From Axinella damicornis (Eukaryota > Porifera > Demospongiae > Axinellida > Axinellidae), in the NCBI GenBank assembly GCA_963931865.1, contig OZ007511.1:9662603-9726602 (forward strand): 64,000 bases of DNA, written 5' to 3'. Made by a program: the position numbers and the translations under genes. The notes under the pieces are model-generated. The model saw nothing but the letters and a program-made list of their open reading frames with translations, did no database searches and was not told the origin of the DNA. How positions within the stretch are numbered: the first letter of the stretch is position 1; each line of letters opens with the position of its first letter. Shown in pieces: positions 22,501 to 32,041 of the stretch.

Positions 22501-25500
22501 TGTTTTACGTATGCCATCATCCCTGCTTGTTTTCTTACCGTAGTCTCTTGAAAATACGCCCACCCCCCTTTTTCGCGACAGGTTGTTGCAAAGGGTCATT
22601 TATTACTCGAAAGTACGCCCACCAAATCAGCTGTGCACGAGTGCATGACACGAGACCGTGCACGCGCTGTGCATTGCATGCATGTTTGTATCTTCGTGTG
22701 TGCAATCGCCTAGCGTAGCACTACGGATTTCTCGGAAGCAGCAAGTCCTGAAGATGGTCTGCGCGCTCCACGTCATTCAAGCACTCCTGCTGTGTCTTGT
22801 TTCCTGGTCACACAGCTAGATATAGTCATCATGGTACTCACGTCATGTGTGATAATTGGAATGAACTGTCACACTTAGCCTGTGCTACCGTTAACCGCGG
22901 CTACCAGGAGTGCAGTCGCCCCTCGATCTAAATAATTAATAAACGTTTGACTACCTCGGAATGGCCTACAAATATTCTGACTACACTATCGTGATTGCTA
23001 TGATGCAGTGACACAAAATCAAAATAATTGTGTTGAAACTCACCTTGGTGGCGGAGATACATGTACACCGTTGCTCGATCGCTGTCTTCGACGTTGGCTG
23101 CCAGTACAGTCTAACGAAGGCCCCACAAAGACTCTGACCACACAGTCGTGATCGCTATTGTTCACTGATGCTGACATGCCAAAACTCACCGTGCTGGCTA
23201 AGTTGTGAGTGCTGTAATAATGTCTTGTCTTCCTTTTGGTCGCCATTGCTCGCGATCGACTGAGCGTGGTTGCCATGTGGCATGTGCGTTAATTGGAATG
23301 TATTGCAATACTTAGCTTGTGCTACGGCAAGTCACAACCGGGGTTGCAACGCGGCAACGGTACTTGAGAGCACTCTAAATAATTTCTGATCTTCCCTATG
23401 TATAGCTATCATGGTACTCACATGATGTGTGATAATTGGAACGAACTGTCACACTTAGCTTGTGCTACTGTTTAACCACGGCTAACAGGAGTGCGGTCGC
23501 CCCTCGGAAAGAAGAAAGAAAGAAAGAAAGAAAGAAAAACAATTTGCCCGTTCTGCGAGTGCCTGGTGTGGTACTTTCGCGACGGGTTTTCACGACGCAA
23601 GGAGTCTTGCTGGTCATGAAAACACTCAAAGATGAACGGTATGTGGTTATAAAGGCTGTAGTGTACATGTACCGTTTCTGAGATTTTGAGATTTTTTGGT
23701 ATTAGCATATATTGCGTGTACGTCATATCCCTACATACAGAGTCTACCGACTCTATGATACAGCAACCATGCACAAGCATGGAAGACATTCATTACCAGA
23801 AGTGGGTGTGACCATCCGTTGATACTGTGGATCCACCTCACCGTGTGTTCCAAGTTTGGTGTTTCTCTCTCGCTTGGTTCTAGAGTTCCAGCCTGTCCAA
23901 TTAAGTACAATTCGGATGCAGCTACTGCATGTATGATTGGTAGACGCGACTCAACAACACCACTCAGTGCCCAAGGCGGATACAACAACAAAAACCAGGC
24001 GTGCAGCATTAGGGTCTTGGAGCTTCCCAATGTTGCAGAAAACTCGTCGAGAGTTACTTCTGATCCAGAAGTAACAGGGAGTGACAATCAATCACAGTTG
24101 CATCCGAATTGTACCTTTGACAGACCATATAACTCCAGAACCAAGTGAGAGAAACACCAAACTCGTAATGCAAGCATGGTGAGGTGGATCCACCGCATCG
24201 ATGGATGGCCATACCCACTTTCAGTAATGAACATCTGTGCGTCCAACTATATATTGTGATAATCGATCACATCCTTTACATGCATCATATACATGACAAT
24301 ACTACTACATGTATAAGCTAAACCTGCCCAGTGAAACTGAATCCCTGCAAGGTACCAGGTCTAGAACTCTTAACAAAAGTTGTATACCTACCATAGCCTC
24401 ATTCCTAGTCCCTTACCCAGCTTTTCGTCGCTTGCAGTACAGAGAAGCGGGAAGGCCTTCTACATTTCCTCACGTGAGTAACGTCAAGGGTAGAAAGACG
24501 GTACAAAGACCTAAAATGAACGTAGGTGTATACTGAGACTCAGAACAACAAGAAGAGCAAAAGGTACCAGGTAACTTACGTACCACACGTATCTAGCTAG
24601 TGGGGGGCGACTGACATACTCACCAAGCATTGAACATGTAGATGGTTGAATATAACGCAAAACATAGCGTCTTCATTCTGACGTTCGTCGATAACATCAT
24701 TATCACGCGAGGAAATGTACCAGGCCCTCCCCGCTTTTCCGTACTGCAAGCGACAAAAAGCTGGGCGGGGGAAAGGGAACGAGGCTACACTTGTATACCT
24801 ACCACACTTTCTTTTTTTACTTCTGTATCTCGTCTTGTCCTTCAAGCTTTTCAGGTGCTTCCCCTTCTCGCATTCGCGGTATCTAGAAACATTGAAATTT
24901 GTGCGACAATACTGAGCTACCATTGGAATGATCCGATTGAAGTTACTTACACACAAACCCGGTGAGGTGTACGATGTCCTCCATATCGTTTCAAGGCCCT
25001 GAAATAACAATGTCAACATAAGCATCAGTGAACGACAGCATTCACAGCAGTGTGGTCAGAATCTTTGTGGGCCTTTCACAAACATTTCCCGCTATACGGA
25101 ATACATTGACTCAGAACTACAAGTACCAAACTTGTGATGCGCTACGTACATTGCAACCATATGACATTGTGTGCCAAGAAGGAAGCATGTACGTAAGAAA
25201 TACTATGCACCTAATAGTAAGTAGCCTCGTTCCCAGGAGCCTGGGAACGAGGCTACCTAATAGCGAGGTTACCAGAGTTTACAGTACTGTCTTTATACAT
25301 GAAGGCTCAAAATGTTGCTTACTTGCAGGCTACACATTGGCGACAGTCAAGCTTCTCTGTGTTCAAGAGGCAACCAACACACGTTCCACACCGTAGTCCA
25401 CTTGGTGGTCTGCCTGGGAGTAGAGTTCGAAGTTGGTGGTCTGCACTTGGTGGTCTGCCTGGGAGTAGAGTTCGAAGTTTCGCAACTTCGGATTGTACAT

Positions 25501-28500
25501 TGTGTATTATGGCCACAACGGCATCCTTCTGATCAGGCCTGGAATCTATTAGTATGTTGGGCAGAGCATATGTACATGTAAGTTGTGTCGTCAATTTTGA
25601 GCAGTAATCCAGTAATATTTGCAGGCAATTATAATCGCCTTACATGTAGCTGTCACGATCATAACAAGGACAGTAGCCACCGCGTAGTTGCCGATTATTT
25701 TGCGTGGCAATAATTTCGCGGTCTAGCCACTAAACGTGACACACAAATTATTTCGTAAAGGGAATTTTTCGCTGATTACTTCCCGTGAAAAAAAAAATCC
25801 GCTCATAACTTACTATTGGCACATGCGATTGTGCCGATGGAGGACAAGTTAGCGATCCAGCTGTGTATGTGTGGCTACTACATCTACAGCAAAGCAACTG
25901 CCGGGAAGTGCTACTGTGTGAGCGTTAGACCAGGCACACAAAGGACAGTAACTGTTATGCCTAGCGCCTATCTGTGAAAAATTATTTTGCGCATTTAATA
26001 TTCGAGGTCTTACTTCATCCGCGAATACCACAAAAATTCCCCCACCACAAAATTAACTGCAACTACGGTACAGTCAGTCCAATAGTCTAGTCAGTGGGAC
26101 CTGTCGACTTCACTACTCTCCGGTTGGTGACCTTTCAAGGTGTGCGCGACTCATTGCCTTGGGTTTACGCACTTTAAACCATGGATATTAGAGCACGGGG
26201 AACTGGATTGGAAACGTGTTTACGGAATTGAATGCGGGTTTCACGACTAGTATGCCGTTACCAGTCGTTACACAGGACTGTCAGGAGTTGGGCATACACC
26301 AGTTCAAGACCGATCGAACGATATGAAAGGTAAGCCTCAGAATGGTTTCCATGTGGCACCAGAGGTGCAGCAGTACACGGTAATCACAATTTCAGGGATA
26401 TGTCCGTTATTTTGGACAGCCCAAGCATGCTTTTATCTACGACTCAGGAGCAAAACTTACCACTTTGGGCATACACTGGCTGAAAGTGATGATAGACCTA
26501 GTACAAGTCCAACTCCTGCCTAAAGTTACCTGGCCCAGTTGCTCAGTCAGCAGGCAAGTTATTCTGCGTGTCTGAATTTACACTAAGAGCTGTGCATCGT
26601 CGAGGACAATGCATAGGACATGTTGATGTTCACCTTCACCCTCCTCATACAACCAGGAATAGCATTCAGCTGCAAAACAGCCTTAGCCATTCCCCGACTG
26701 ACCTCGCTGCCTGAAAAACAGAAGCCTTAGAATTTAGCACTAGTAAAATGTTGCAGATCGGCAACACTCTGGGTTAACTTAATACATCTATGTCTACGTA
26801 TGTATGTGTGTTGGCTTGCACGTCAGTGAAGACGACGACTTCAATCGCTCAAATGGGACCTGATCGAGTGCTTGATGGCAATGAAGACGATGGGGTCAGC
26901 AGACATATCCCTGAACTTGACAGTGAGCATGAAGAACAAGATGAAGGTATTGCTACCGATGAAGCTGTGCTGGGAGGGCTGAATTCAGAAACCTTGAAAG
27001 GGTGCCCATCTTCCTGCTCAGTGAACATGTAAGCATGCACCACCCATGGGCGCTCTTTTGTGGGAGTATGGTACAACTACGCTGTGTTTTCCACCATTTC
27101 AATGCACTCCATCCAACACTGCACTAAAGTGGTTTAATTAAACACCAGACACCATTTGAGCTGCTTCCATTCTGGACACCATCTTACTAAAATTTGACCC
27201 CATACAGGAAGTTGAGGCAAAAGTGGGGAGTGGCCGCTCTTTTTCTTTTGCAAGTCTACGGTATACACACACACACATACCAGGCTCGGATGTGGAAGTA
27301 GGCTTGGATATGGAAGTCGGCGGGTTTTCACATCTTCGATATCTGCAATAAGGAAAGTTACACATTTACGCCTCTATATTGTATAATCGTCGTCTATACC
27401 TTAAAATGTTTATAAGTTCATTTACTTTCCTACCAATGTATTCTTACCTGAGCACAATTCTGTTGTACCTGCACCCTTACTTCACCAACCCTTTGCACGA
27501 AGCAATGCATTCTGTTCATCTTTTGTTCCCTCAGATGTGGAACAATTTACCCCAAGAAGCCCTTGTTGCTGACTCAATTTCTTCATTGGTTCATCCTACA
27601 TTTTGTATTAGCACTCTGCTATTTTGTGTAACCCATGCTATTGGCATAAAGCAAAAAAAAAGAAGCTTGACACCATAGTATCTGCTCGCGATTTGCCACA
27701 GTGCCACCAGATGCACCACTGGGTGCAGGCCCTGCAGGGCTGGTTGACGGTTGGGGGGGGGGGGGGGGGGGGGGGGGGGTGGGGTGGGGGGGAGAGGGCA
27801 GGGGAGGAAGGGGGATGTAGGTGTAGGCCGGTTGTACACTTCCATTGCTAGCTTGCAGATAGATGGAGTGGGTCTTGCTCGATTAGATAATTCTGACAAC
27901 GACCAACAAGCATGAACCTGTACATACATGTACGTAGGATACTTACTTGCAGATCCGGTTCCGCTTTCCATGTCCTCCATACTTTGGACTGCGACTGAGT
28001 AACGAAATCATAAGTGAGATGAATTACCAAAAAAGGAAATGTTTTCCCTCTACGCAAGAAACGAGAGCTGCAACAATGAATGAGAGCAGCAGCAGAATGC
28101 GATGGGTTTGTGCACTGCTCAGTGTAAAACTGCTGTGCGAAAACCATCACGGATGCCTCTGCCACTGATCGGTGAGTGCCTACACCATGCACCATAGTAT
28201 CTATGTCTACACTGTGTACTCACCTTAGAATAGCCTAAGCATATAAGTTAGTGGCCAGCGGGATGTAAGACCCGTTACATCCCTTGGAGAGGCCAGTGCT
28301 TTCGTTCCGCCTCGGAAGTGCCTCGGGCTTCGCCCTTGGCACTTCCTCGGCTCCACTCAAGCACTGACCTCTCCCGCAGGATATAACGGGTCTTATATCC
28401 CGCTGGCCAGGGATATAACCTGTATTGAGTGTCCACTCTATGCTCTATACATGTAGAATCTGCCAACTCCATGAAATGAAAACAAATCCCATTTTGAAGG

Positions 28501-31500
28501 AGAAATGGTTATGAAAGGGCAAAAGCGAGAACAGTAGAGCCAAAAACTCAATCTCATGTTTTTTTCCTGTAAATACACTAGTGATGGTTAGTCATATTGC
28601 GGACGAGCATGAGAAGGCAGTATTGATTCAATCGTGTTGGGGGCGAGAGTGAGCAGGCAGTGATGACTTAATCATGGAGGCAAGCATGAGAAGCCTTGAG
28701 GATTAAAAATTATGTTGGTGGTGAGAGTGAGCAGGCAATAATGATATACATGTAGTTATGTTGGGTGTGACCGTGAGAAGGAAGTGATGGATGTGGTGTG
28801 AGCGTGAGGAGGCAGTGACGGATGTTGGGGGTGAGTGAGCAGGCAATAATGGTCTAATCATGATGGGGGCGAGTATGAGCAGGCAATGATGGTTTAATCA
28901 TGTTGGGTGTGAGCGTAAGAAGGCAGTGACGGATGTTGGGGGAGTGTGAGCAGGCAATAATGGTCTAATCATGATGGGGGCAAGTATGAGCAGGCAGTGA
29001 TGGTTTGATCATGTTGGGTATGAGCGTGAGGAGGCAGTGATGGATGTTGGGGGAGAGTGTGAGCAGGCAATAATGGTTTAGTCACGTTGGGCATGAGCGT
29101 GAGAAGGCAGTGATGGATGTTGGGGTGAGTGTGAGCAGACAATAATGGTCCAATCACGAAGGGGGTGAGTATGAGCAGGCAATGATGGTTCAATCATGTT
29201 CGGTGCGAGCATCATAATTGACACATTGTGTAAGTTGAGCTACCATACTCACGATATTACATACATGCACTTACGTGCACGAAGCACATTCTCTACAGTC
29301 GTGCTTCCTTTGGCACCCTGCACACTCTCCACATCGATTTTGCCTGCGAAGCACTCCATCCCCACTCAGCAGTTGACCCGTTTCCCCTGGACTTGGCTGT
29401 TGGGTTACAGGTGTTCCCTCGGGGCTTTGTTGTTGTCTTGTTCCACCTACATGTAGACCATGTTCTTCCGTCATTTCGCTCTGGCTCCTATGTACCCACT
29501 TTTTACTATGACTCTGTTCTAGCTTCTTACCCCCCGGGCTCTTCCTGTTTTGAGCCAGGCTCGCCCGTGCACTGGGATGAGGTGGTTTCGTAGCGTCAGT
29601 GCAGTTGTTGGCGATGCTCTCAGTACCCTCCTGTTGGCAGTCTGGTGTGGCTGTGGACGCCACTGGCTTGGTCTCTGCGGATGTGGACGCCACTGGCTTG
29701 GTCTCTGTGGATCTGGACGCCACTGGCTTGGTCTCTGCGGATATGGACGCCACTGGCTCGGTCTGAACAGCTGAGAATAAGGGTACCGCATCTGGGTGAC
29801 AACTGATAACCACCACAGCCCCTATGTAGCCTCGTTCACAAGCCAGCCACATCTGGGTGACAACTGATAACCACCACAGCCCCTATGTAGCCTCGTTCAC
29901 AAGCCAGCCCGTTTTCTGTTCTTTGGTTTACGTGAAAATAATACACGGATGAGCGAAAAACGGGGAAGGCCCAGTATCATTCATCACGCGGGTGACATCA
30001 GGTGGGCGCGGGGTGGAGTTGGGGGACGTGTAGGTTTGAACTCTCCACGGCCAGTCAAGACTCCAGATGCTCTACACAACTTCACCGGCCAGTGTTACTT
30101 ATTTGCAGTTGGGCCACACTCCCTCCACATCCACCAGACATACATCATTCACGTGACGGATAAGACCAGGCATTTGCCATTTTTCACCGCTCTTCCACAT
30201 CCGTGTATTATTGTCAGCGCAACCGAAGAACAGAAAACATAGCTTTGTTCCCAGGCCCGTGCGCCGCTTTCAGTTGCATGAAAGAACGCAAAGGAACAAG
30301 GCTAACCCCTATGCATGGTTTCGGGAATCCCCTTGATGGAACTAAAGACTATTTATCCCATTTGAGTGAAGGGGTGCTGAAAATAGGGGATGCCGAATTT
30401 GTACAAGATACACGGCAGGAGGAACTATAAAGTCAATGTGCTTGCTTCTCAAATGTAATGCATAATGGGTAGTGATATCAACGAGGTAAATCCATCAGCC
30501 ATCAGGTTTGGAGTACATTTTGCTTGCGTATCATGTAGCATACCATATATAGGTAATATAGCTGAGCTGTCAATGAGCAGTCTCTGTTCAACGTGTACAC
30601 CAGCACCTGAAGTCAGATCATGTGTACCTCCACGACACGTCACACACCAACTCTCTCTACGCTTGGCACAACTCTTTCTGGAACAAGCTTACACTGAAAC
30701 TACATGCTTTAGAAACCAGGAGTGCATCAGCCGCCGAAGGAGCGTTGAACTAGTATAGACATGTTGTGATCCCTCACGCCTTATGGTCATACCTTATATG
30801 GAAGACCTTTACGGTGTCGCACAATGCCAATTTGTATTTCACACTTTTATGTAACGGCCTCTTGCCGTATAAGGTTAAAGTTTGGGATGTGTGAAGGACT
30901 ACTACCTCCGCTAGGGCACACATGCTGAGTTTGACGCTCCTTCGCCGCCTTCGCAATGGTGTGCTTTCTCTGGCGAGCGTTTCTTCTCAACGACTTCACT
31001 AAGACGCACAATCAACAGTACATGAAAAATGGGCATAGCAAGTCATTGATATTCACAGCTTACCACAGTGCTTGTTGTTTATACAGTGCTGAATGGGTGG
31101 GCGGATACTATATGCCCAATTAGTTTGAGTATGTACATGGTAGCTTAGCCTCCTTCCCAGGCCTACCCCGTTTTTTCTGTTCTTCAGTTTCCGTTGACAA
31201 TAATATATACACCCGCCCTTCCGCATCCGTGTATTATTGTCAACGGAAACCAAAAAAAAACGGGACAGGTAACAGAAAAAACGGGATAGGCCTGGGAATG
31301 AGGCTATGTACACGTAGTTGGTGTATCTAGCATCTATTAGAATGTCCCCATACCATGGGCGCTTGATACCTACTTTACTGTAAAACCATAACTGTTATAA
31401 CTGTTGATACCTACTTTACTGTAAAACCATAACTGTTACACCAAATACCACACATAAGCTGATTACAAAGTAACATATTAGTGCCTACAAATCCAGAAGG

Positions 31501-31866
31501 TAGTACATTAGCACACATTATACTACATGTACATGCTTCCACTAGTTTCATGCCCAGACCCCACTCCCAAAACTCGGTCCCAGACTCCTTCTCAATTATA
31601 CAAGGGGAGTCTGGGGACGAGATTATGTTTCCACATGGAAGGAACATTCAGTTGTGGAGCAGTTACATCTCCAGGGAGCTGGTAACAACATTCAGGTATT
31701 AACTAATTTGCTGTCAGCCATGTGCGGAAGTATACGGAACTATACAAACTCTCAAACTGTGTTCACAACACGGGCCCTGTGCTTTTCCGGCACCGAATCT
31801 ACATTCTGAACCAAACATACCTGTAGAGCACTTACGCGGAAGAAACTCGTGCTCAAAGTAGCTCAT
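13248..31866 (-). CDS. CXXC zinc finger - Death domain gene 1 (spliced model, about 535 residues)
   Basis: Exons in transcript order: 31866-31821, 29791-29275, 27994-27947, 27344-27280, 25545-25323, 24998-24951, 24882-24803, 19106-19020, 17192-17145, 16532-16461, 13722-13657, 13555-13248 (1608 bases including TGA). Every exon is flanked by AG and GT and the chain stays open throughout. Predicted residues: Ser/Thr-rich N-terminus with ETKPVASTSA repeats; CXXC finger 1 at about 169-208; CXXC finger 2 at about 278-320; acidic linkers; Death domain at about 450-530. The CXXC family binds unmethylated CpG DNA; Death domains assemble signalling complexes. The combined function is unknown and is not assigned. 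All inter-module introns are phase 1. A transposon (19732-22260) sits in the long intron between 24803 and 19106. Exon calls rest on splice motifs, frame and conservation with gene 2; additional exons may exist. Confidence 0.72.
13657..13722 (-). CDS. Gene 1 linker exon (PHPSQSTPGD module)
   Basis: 66 bases, CCATAG|GT to CTAG|GTGACC, phase 1 to phase 1. It encodes GSDPHPSQSTPGDLSGPTED plus ELG. Three copies exist in the window (also 34368-34433 and 40652-40717), all with intact frame and splice sites. Confidence 0.7.
   Translation of the reverse strand, partial: VVIPTLPSLLRVTFLDLQRMS
13950..14452. mobile_element. Probable MITE with CTGTATAGC termini
   Basis: The left end CTGTATAGCGCATTTCA and the right end AAGTGCTATACAG are inverted. 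The interior has TTTTCGCGAA-rich subterminal regions. A related element is at about 59690-60180. Degenerate, so boundaries are approximate. Confidence 0.45.
15413..16019. mobile_element. MITE with TACCATATAGC/GCTATACGGTA termini
   Basis: The left end TACCATATAGCAGGTTATTT and the right end AAATAACCCGCTATACGGTA are inverted repeats of about 24 bp with a few mismatches. Nothing coding is supported inside. Part of it recurs at 34910-35070 in the second duplication copy. Confidence 0.55.
16028..16427. mobile_element. TAGCC-family MITE, 400 bp
   Basis: Ends are TAGCCTCGTTCCCAGGCCC and GGGCCTGGGTACGAGGCTA. Flanks are TACAGATAC and TACAGATAT, a 9-bp target duplication with one mismatch. The corresponding place in duplication copy 2 (around 35075) lacks the element. 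Confidence 0.8.
16461..16532 (-). CDS. Gene 1 linker exon (ENIEV module)
   Basis: 72 bases, ATACCCACAG|AG to GCTG|GTGAGG, phase 1 to phase 1. It reads ENIEVRENGNTQSEPLQEQT plus MAFA. Paralogous exons are at 35120-35191 and 42021-42089. The upstream pyrimidine-rich GTTGTTTCTGATATACCCACAG is a good acceptor in all three. Confidence 0.65.
17145..17192 (-). CDS. Gene 1 linker exon (TASETCGEN module)
   Basis: 48 bases, TTGTCTATAG|GA to ACAG|GTGAAC, phase 1 to phase 1, encoding TASETCGENLDIDST. The copy at 35804-35851 has the same length and the same protein sequence. It is related to the longer exons at 19020, 43439 and 44381. Confidence 0.65.
17271..17853. mobile_element. TAGCC-family MITE, 583 bp, with demonstrated empty site
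   Basis: Ends are TAGCCTCATTCCCAGGCCCA and TGGGCCTGGGAACGAGGCTA. Subterminal regions AACAGTGGAAACCAGGCCC and its inverse also pair. Flanks are GTGGGCGCA and GCGGGTGCA. The unoccupied sequence in copy 2 (35936-35944) is a single GCGGGCGCA between the same surrounding bases. This shows an insertion with 9-bp target duplication after the segmental duplication, or excision from copy 2. Confidence 0.85.
18520..18541. repeat. Poly-C run (22)
   Basis: Uninterrupted C tract. The orthologous position in copy 2 (36231-36254) has 24 C. The length is likely unstable and error-prone in sequencing. Confidence 0.8.
19020..19106 (-). CDS. Gene 1 linker exon (TTPVV module)
   Basis: 87 bases, TTGTCTATAG|GA to ACAG|GTGAAC, phase 1 to phase 1. 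It reads TTPVVCATPEVLCGENIVRE plus DTICVDKT. Paralogues at 43439-43528 and 44381-44470 are 90 bases. The length difference of 3 keeps the frame, which supports coding. A 46-bp partial tandem copy of its 5' edge lies at about 19140-19185. Confidence 0.65.
19732..19760 (+). repeat. Left terminal inverted repeat of the transposon
   Basis: 29 bases identical to the reverse complement of 22232-22260. Confidence 0.9.
19972..22031 (+). pseudogene. Broken transposase-like gene (DUF7869-type family) with C-terminal zinc knuckle
   Basis: Part 1 from ATG 19972 has an acidic N-terminus and a Cys-rich segment (SCGCTQGSNKQACSKQF) followed by ELDLVILTAIM. The frame shifts by one near 20390-20420. Part 2 runs to TAG 21752-21754 and carries the probable RNase-H-like core: VNYLIDEAQDV, LHADNCVGQNKNNVHYLLWR and LVGHTKFAPDRFFGLFKR. 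The D...DN-x-GQNKN layout resembles DDE-type catalytic cores (inference). Past the in-frame stop the same frame reads EQIRPFCPSTLQADLTCPHP. One extra C in a CCCC run near 21810 then shifts to the last part, ending KCTVCGLSGHNKRSCMSY, a C-x2-C-x4-H-x4-C zinc knuckle, at TAA 22029-22031. One stop plus two frameshifts make it non-functional as read. The family name is from memory. Confidence 0.75.
22232..22260 (-). repeat. Right terminal inverted repeat of the transposon
   Basis: Exact 29-base inverse of 19732-19760. Confidence 0.9.
22340..22545. mobile_element. Palindromic MITE, related to the one at 61580
   Basis: The left arm ACAAGCAGGGATGATGGCAT followed by AAACAGTTCAGTATACAAC is mirrored by GTTGTATACTGAACTGTTTT and ATGCCATCATCCCTGCTTGT. 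The left outer segment (GATAGCAGAACAGCAAAAAG) has no partner on the right, so the right end is truncated. Confidence 0.7.
23781..24236. mobile_element. Foldback MITE (GTGGGTGTGACCATCC family)
   Basis: The left arm of about 110 bp (AGTGGGTGTGACCATCCGTT, GTGGATCCACCTCACC) is inverted at the right (GGTGAGGTGGATCCACCGC, GATGGATGGCCATACCCACT). Copies lie at 44611-45060 and, as solo arms, at 18850-18955 and 36600-36660. Confidence 0.7.
24394..24787. mobile_element. TAGCC-family MITE adjacent to a CXXC exon
   Basis: Ends are TAGCCTCATTCCTAGTCCC and GGAACGAGGCTA. Subterminal CCCAGCTTTTCGTCGCTTGC and its inverse are present. The sequence TGTATACCTACCA occurs on both sides. The element lies in the intron just downstream (minus sense) of the donor at 24802. 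Confidence 0.65.
24803..25545 (-). CDS. Gene 1 CXXC finger 2 (three exons)
   Basis: Exons 25545-25323 (223 bases), 24998-24951 (48) and 24882-24803 (80). The first gives a Pro/Leu linker with one full and one partial RTLLPGRPPSADHQL repeat and then CGTCVGCLLNTEKLDCRQC plus VAC-K. The second gives ALKRYGGHRTPHRVC and the third YREC followed by a basic tail (KGKHLKSLKDKTRYRSKKRK). All eight zinc Cys of a CXXC finger and the (K/R)(F/Y)GG DNA-contact motif are present. The loop between Cys3 and Cys4 has three more residues than in KMT2A-type fingers. Phases are 1 to 2, 2 to 2, 2 to 1. The perfect branch-like TACTAAT precedes the first acceptor. HRTP in place of the HGRS seen in gene 2 may weaken the fold. 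Confidence 0.78.
25222..25255. mobile_element. Minimal 34-bp TAGCC hairpin
   Basis: TAGCCTCGTTCCCAGG, two bases, then its exact inverse. These are two family ends with essentially no interior. The other duplication copy has it too (46465-46498, one mismatch), so it predates the duplication. Confidence 0.7.
25600..26780. other. Intron-like sequence, no gene seen
   Basis: AT-rich with fragments of the TTTCGCG-type MITE (about 25690-26070). One unit of a sequence that is amplified in copy 2 as a 37-bp array (47099-47252) lies near 26100. Confidence 0.4.
26819..27029 (+). other. Conserved acidic reading frame, possible exon
   Basis: After CACGTCAG the plus strand stays open and encodes an acidic stretch including IPELDSEHEEQDEGIATDEA. 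The duplicate at 49371-49537 keeps the frame and most residues (IPELDSEHEEKDDDGIATD) but stops after VLGGL. It could be a small plus-strand exon or chance; no family is recognised. Confidence 0.25.
27280..29791 (-). CDS. Gene 1 CXXC finger 1 (three exons)
   Basis: Exons 29791-29275 (517 bases), 27994-27947 (48) and 27344-27280 (65). The large exon encodes a low-complexity region with about four ETKPVASTSA repeats, a Gln/Pro/Ser-rich stretch and then CGECAGCQRKHDCRECASC. The 48-base exon gives RSPKYGGHGKRNRIC and the last gives YRRC followed by a Pro/Thr/Ser tail with two PTSTS(K/E) units. Spacing of all eight Cys equals that of KMT2A-type CXXC fingers (C-x2-C-x2-C-x5-C-x2-C-x2-C, KYGG after four residues, then C-x4-C). 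Phases 1 to 2, 2 to 2, 2 to 1, as in the other fingers. Donors are GTAAGT, GTAAGT and GTATGT. Confidence 0.8.
27753..27779. repeat. Poly-G run (27)
   Basis: Uninterrupted G tract followed by G-rich sequence to 27810. The homologous site in copy 2 (50803-50831) has 29 G and a long GGGGA tail. Confidence 0.8.
28256..28412. repeat. Foldback of about 155 bp
   Basis: The left arm AGCGGGATGTAAGACCCGTT is paired with AACGGGTCTTATATCCCGCT. The inner AGGCCAGTGCTTTCGTTCC and GAAGTGCC segments also pair. It is absent from the corresponding place in copy 2. Confidence 0.7.
28590..29210. repeat. Minisatellite array, units of about 40-55 bp
   Basis: Roughly a dozen degenerate units containing GTGAGCAGGCAATAATGGT or GTGAGAAGGCAGTGATGGAT and ATCATGTTGGG. 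The shorter homologous array is at 51490-51890. Confidence 0.7.
29640..29770 (-). repeat. 30-bp coding minisatellite in gene 1
   Basis: About four copies of a 30-bp unit containing GTGGACGCCACTGGCTTGGT (plus strand), read on the minus strand as ETKPVASTSA. Gene 2 has about six copies at 52325-52515. Confidence 0.8.
29789..29908. repeat. 60-bp direct duplication
   Basis: CATCTGGGTGACAACTGATA through CACAAGCCAGCC occurs twice in tandem. It duplicates the proposed acceptor region of the large CXXC exon. Copy 2 has it once. Confidence 0.8.
29888..30304. mobile_element. TAGCC-family MITE
   Basis: Left end TAGCCTCGTTCACAAGCC, right end GGAACAAGGCTA. Flanks CCCCTATG on both sides indicate a target duplication of 8-9 bp. 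The same insertion is present in copy 2 (52573-53057). Confidence 0.7.
30544..30606 (-). CDS. Optional extra exon of gene 1
   Basis: 63 open bases, ACTTCAG|GT to TATG|GTATGC, phase 1 to phase 1, reading AGVHVEQRLLIDSSAILPIY. It would fit between exon 1 and the first CXXC exon. The homologous segment in copy 2 has lost both splice sites, so it is either a gene-1-specific exon or coincidence. Confidence 0.28.
31146..31306. mobile_element. TAGCC-family MITE, 161 bp
   Basis: Ends TAGCCTCCTTCCCAGGCCTA and TAGGCCTGGGAATGAGGCTA. The interior is a second inverted repeat around TGACAATAATATATACACCC. Target duplication is unclear. Confidence 0.7.
31821..31866 (-). CDS. Gene 1 first exon
   Basis: ATG at 31866 encodes MSYFEHEFLPRKCST and ends at ACAG|GTATGT in phase 1, which matches the acceptor of the large CXXC exon. 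A second in-frame donor (CCGC|GTAAGT, 31 bases, also phase 1) exists here but is destroyed (TTAAGT) in gene 2. The 46-base version is therefore preferred. Assignment as first exon is based on phase and conservation only. Confidence 0.45.
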
Positions 31867-32023
31867 AATCGTTTCAGCTTGAAATATAAATGTCAATAGT
31901 TCAAACAGAAGTTCTTGCAATAACCCGCCGCCGCCGCGCCGCACAAAAGTGTTGGATCGGAACGTGGATTGGATCCATGGAATTAAACGGCAATACAATT
32001 ACAAATGATGTCACAATCCGTGT

Positions 32024-32041
32024 TGCGCGCGCGCGCGCACG
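32024..32041. repeat. (GC)n run at the duplication junction
   Basis: Short alternating CG tract lying in the roughly 200 bases between the two copies of the segmental duplication. Confidence 0.6.

Larger units (their letters stand above)
12018..31990. repeat. Segmental duplication, copy 1
   Basis: This stretch aligns in the same order and orientation with 32208-56125. Matching landmarks include the Death exon (13248-13555 and 33963-34270), linker exons, CXXC exons, the 30-bp coding minisatellite (29640 and 52330) and exon 1 (31821 and 55988). Flanking sequence left of 12018 and right of 31990 is not shared. The copies differ by transposon insertions and minisatellite length. Confidence 0.85.
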
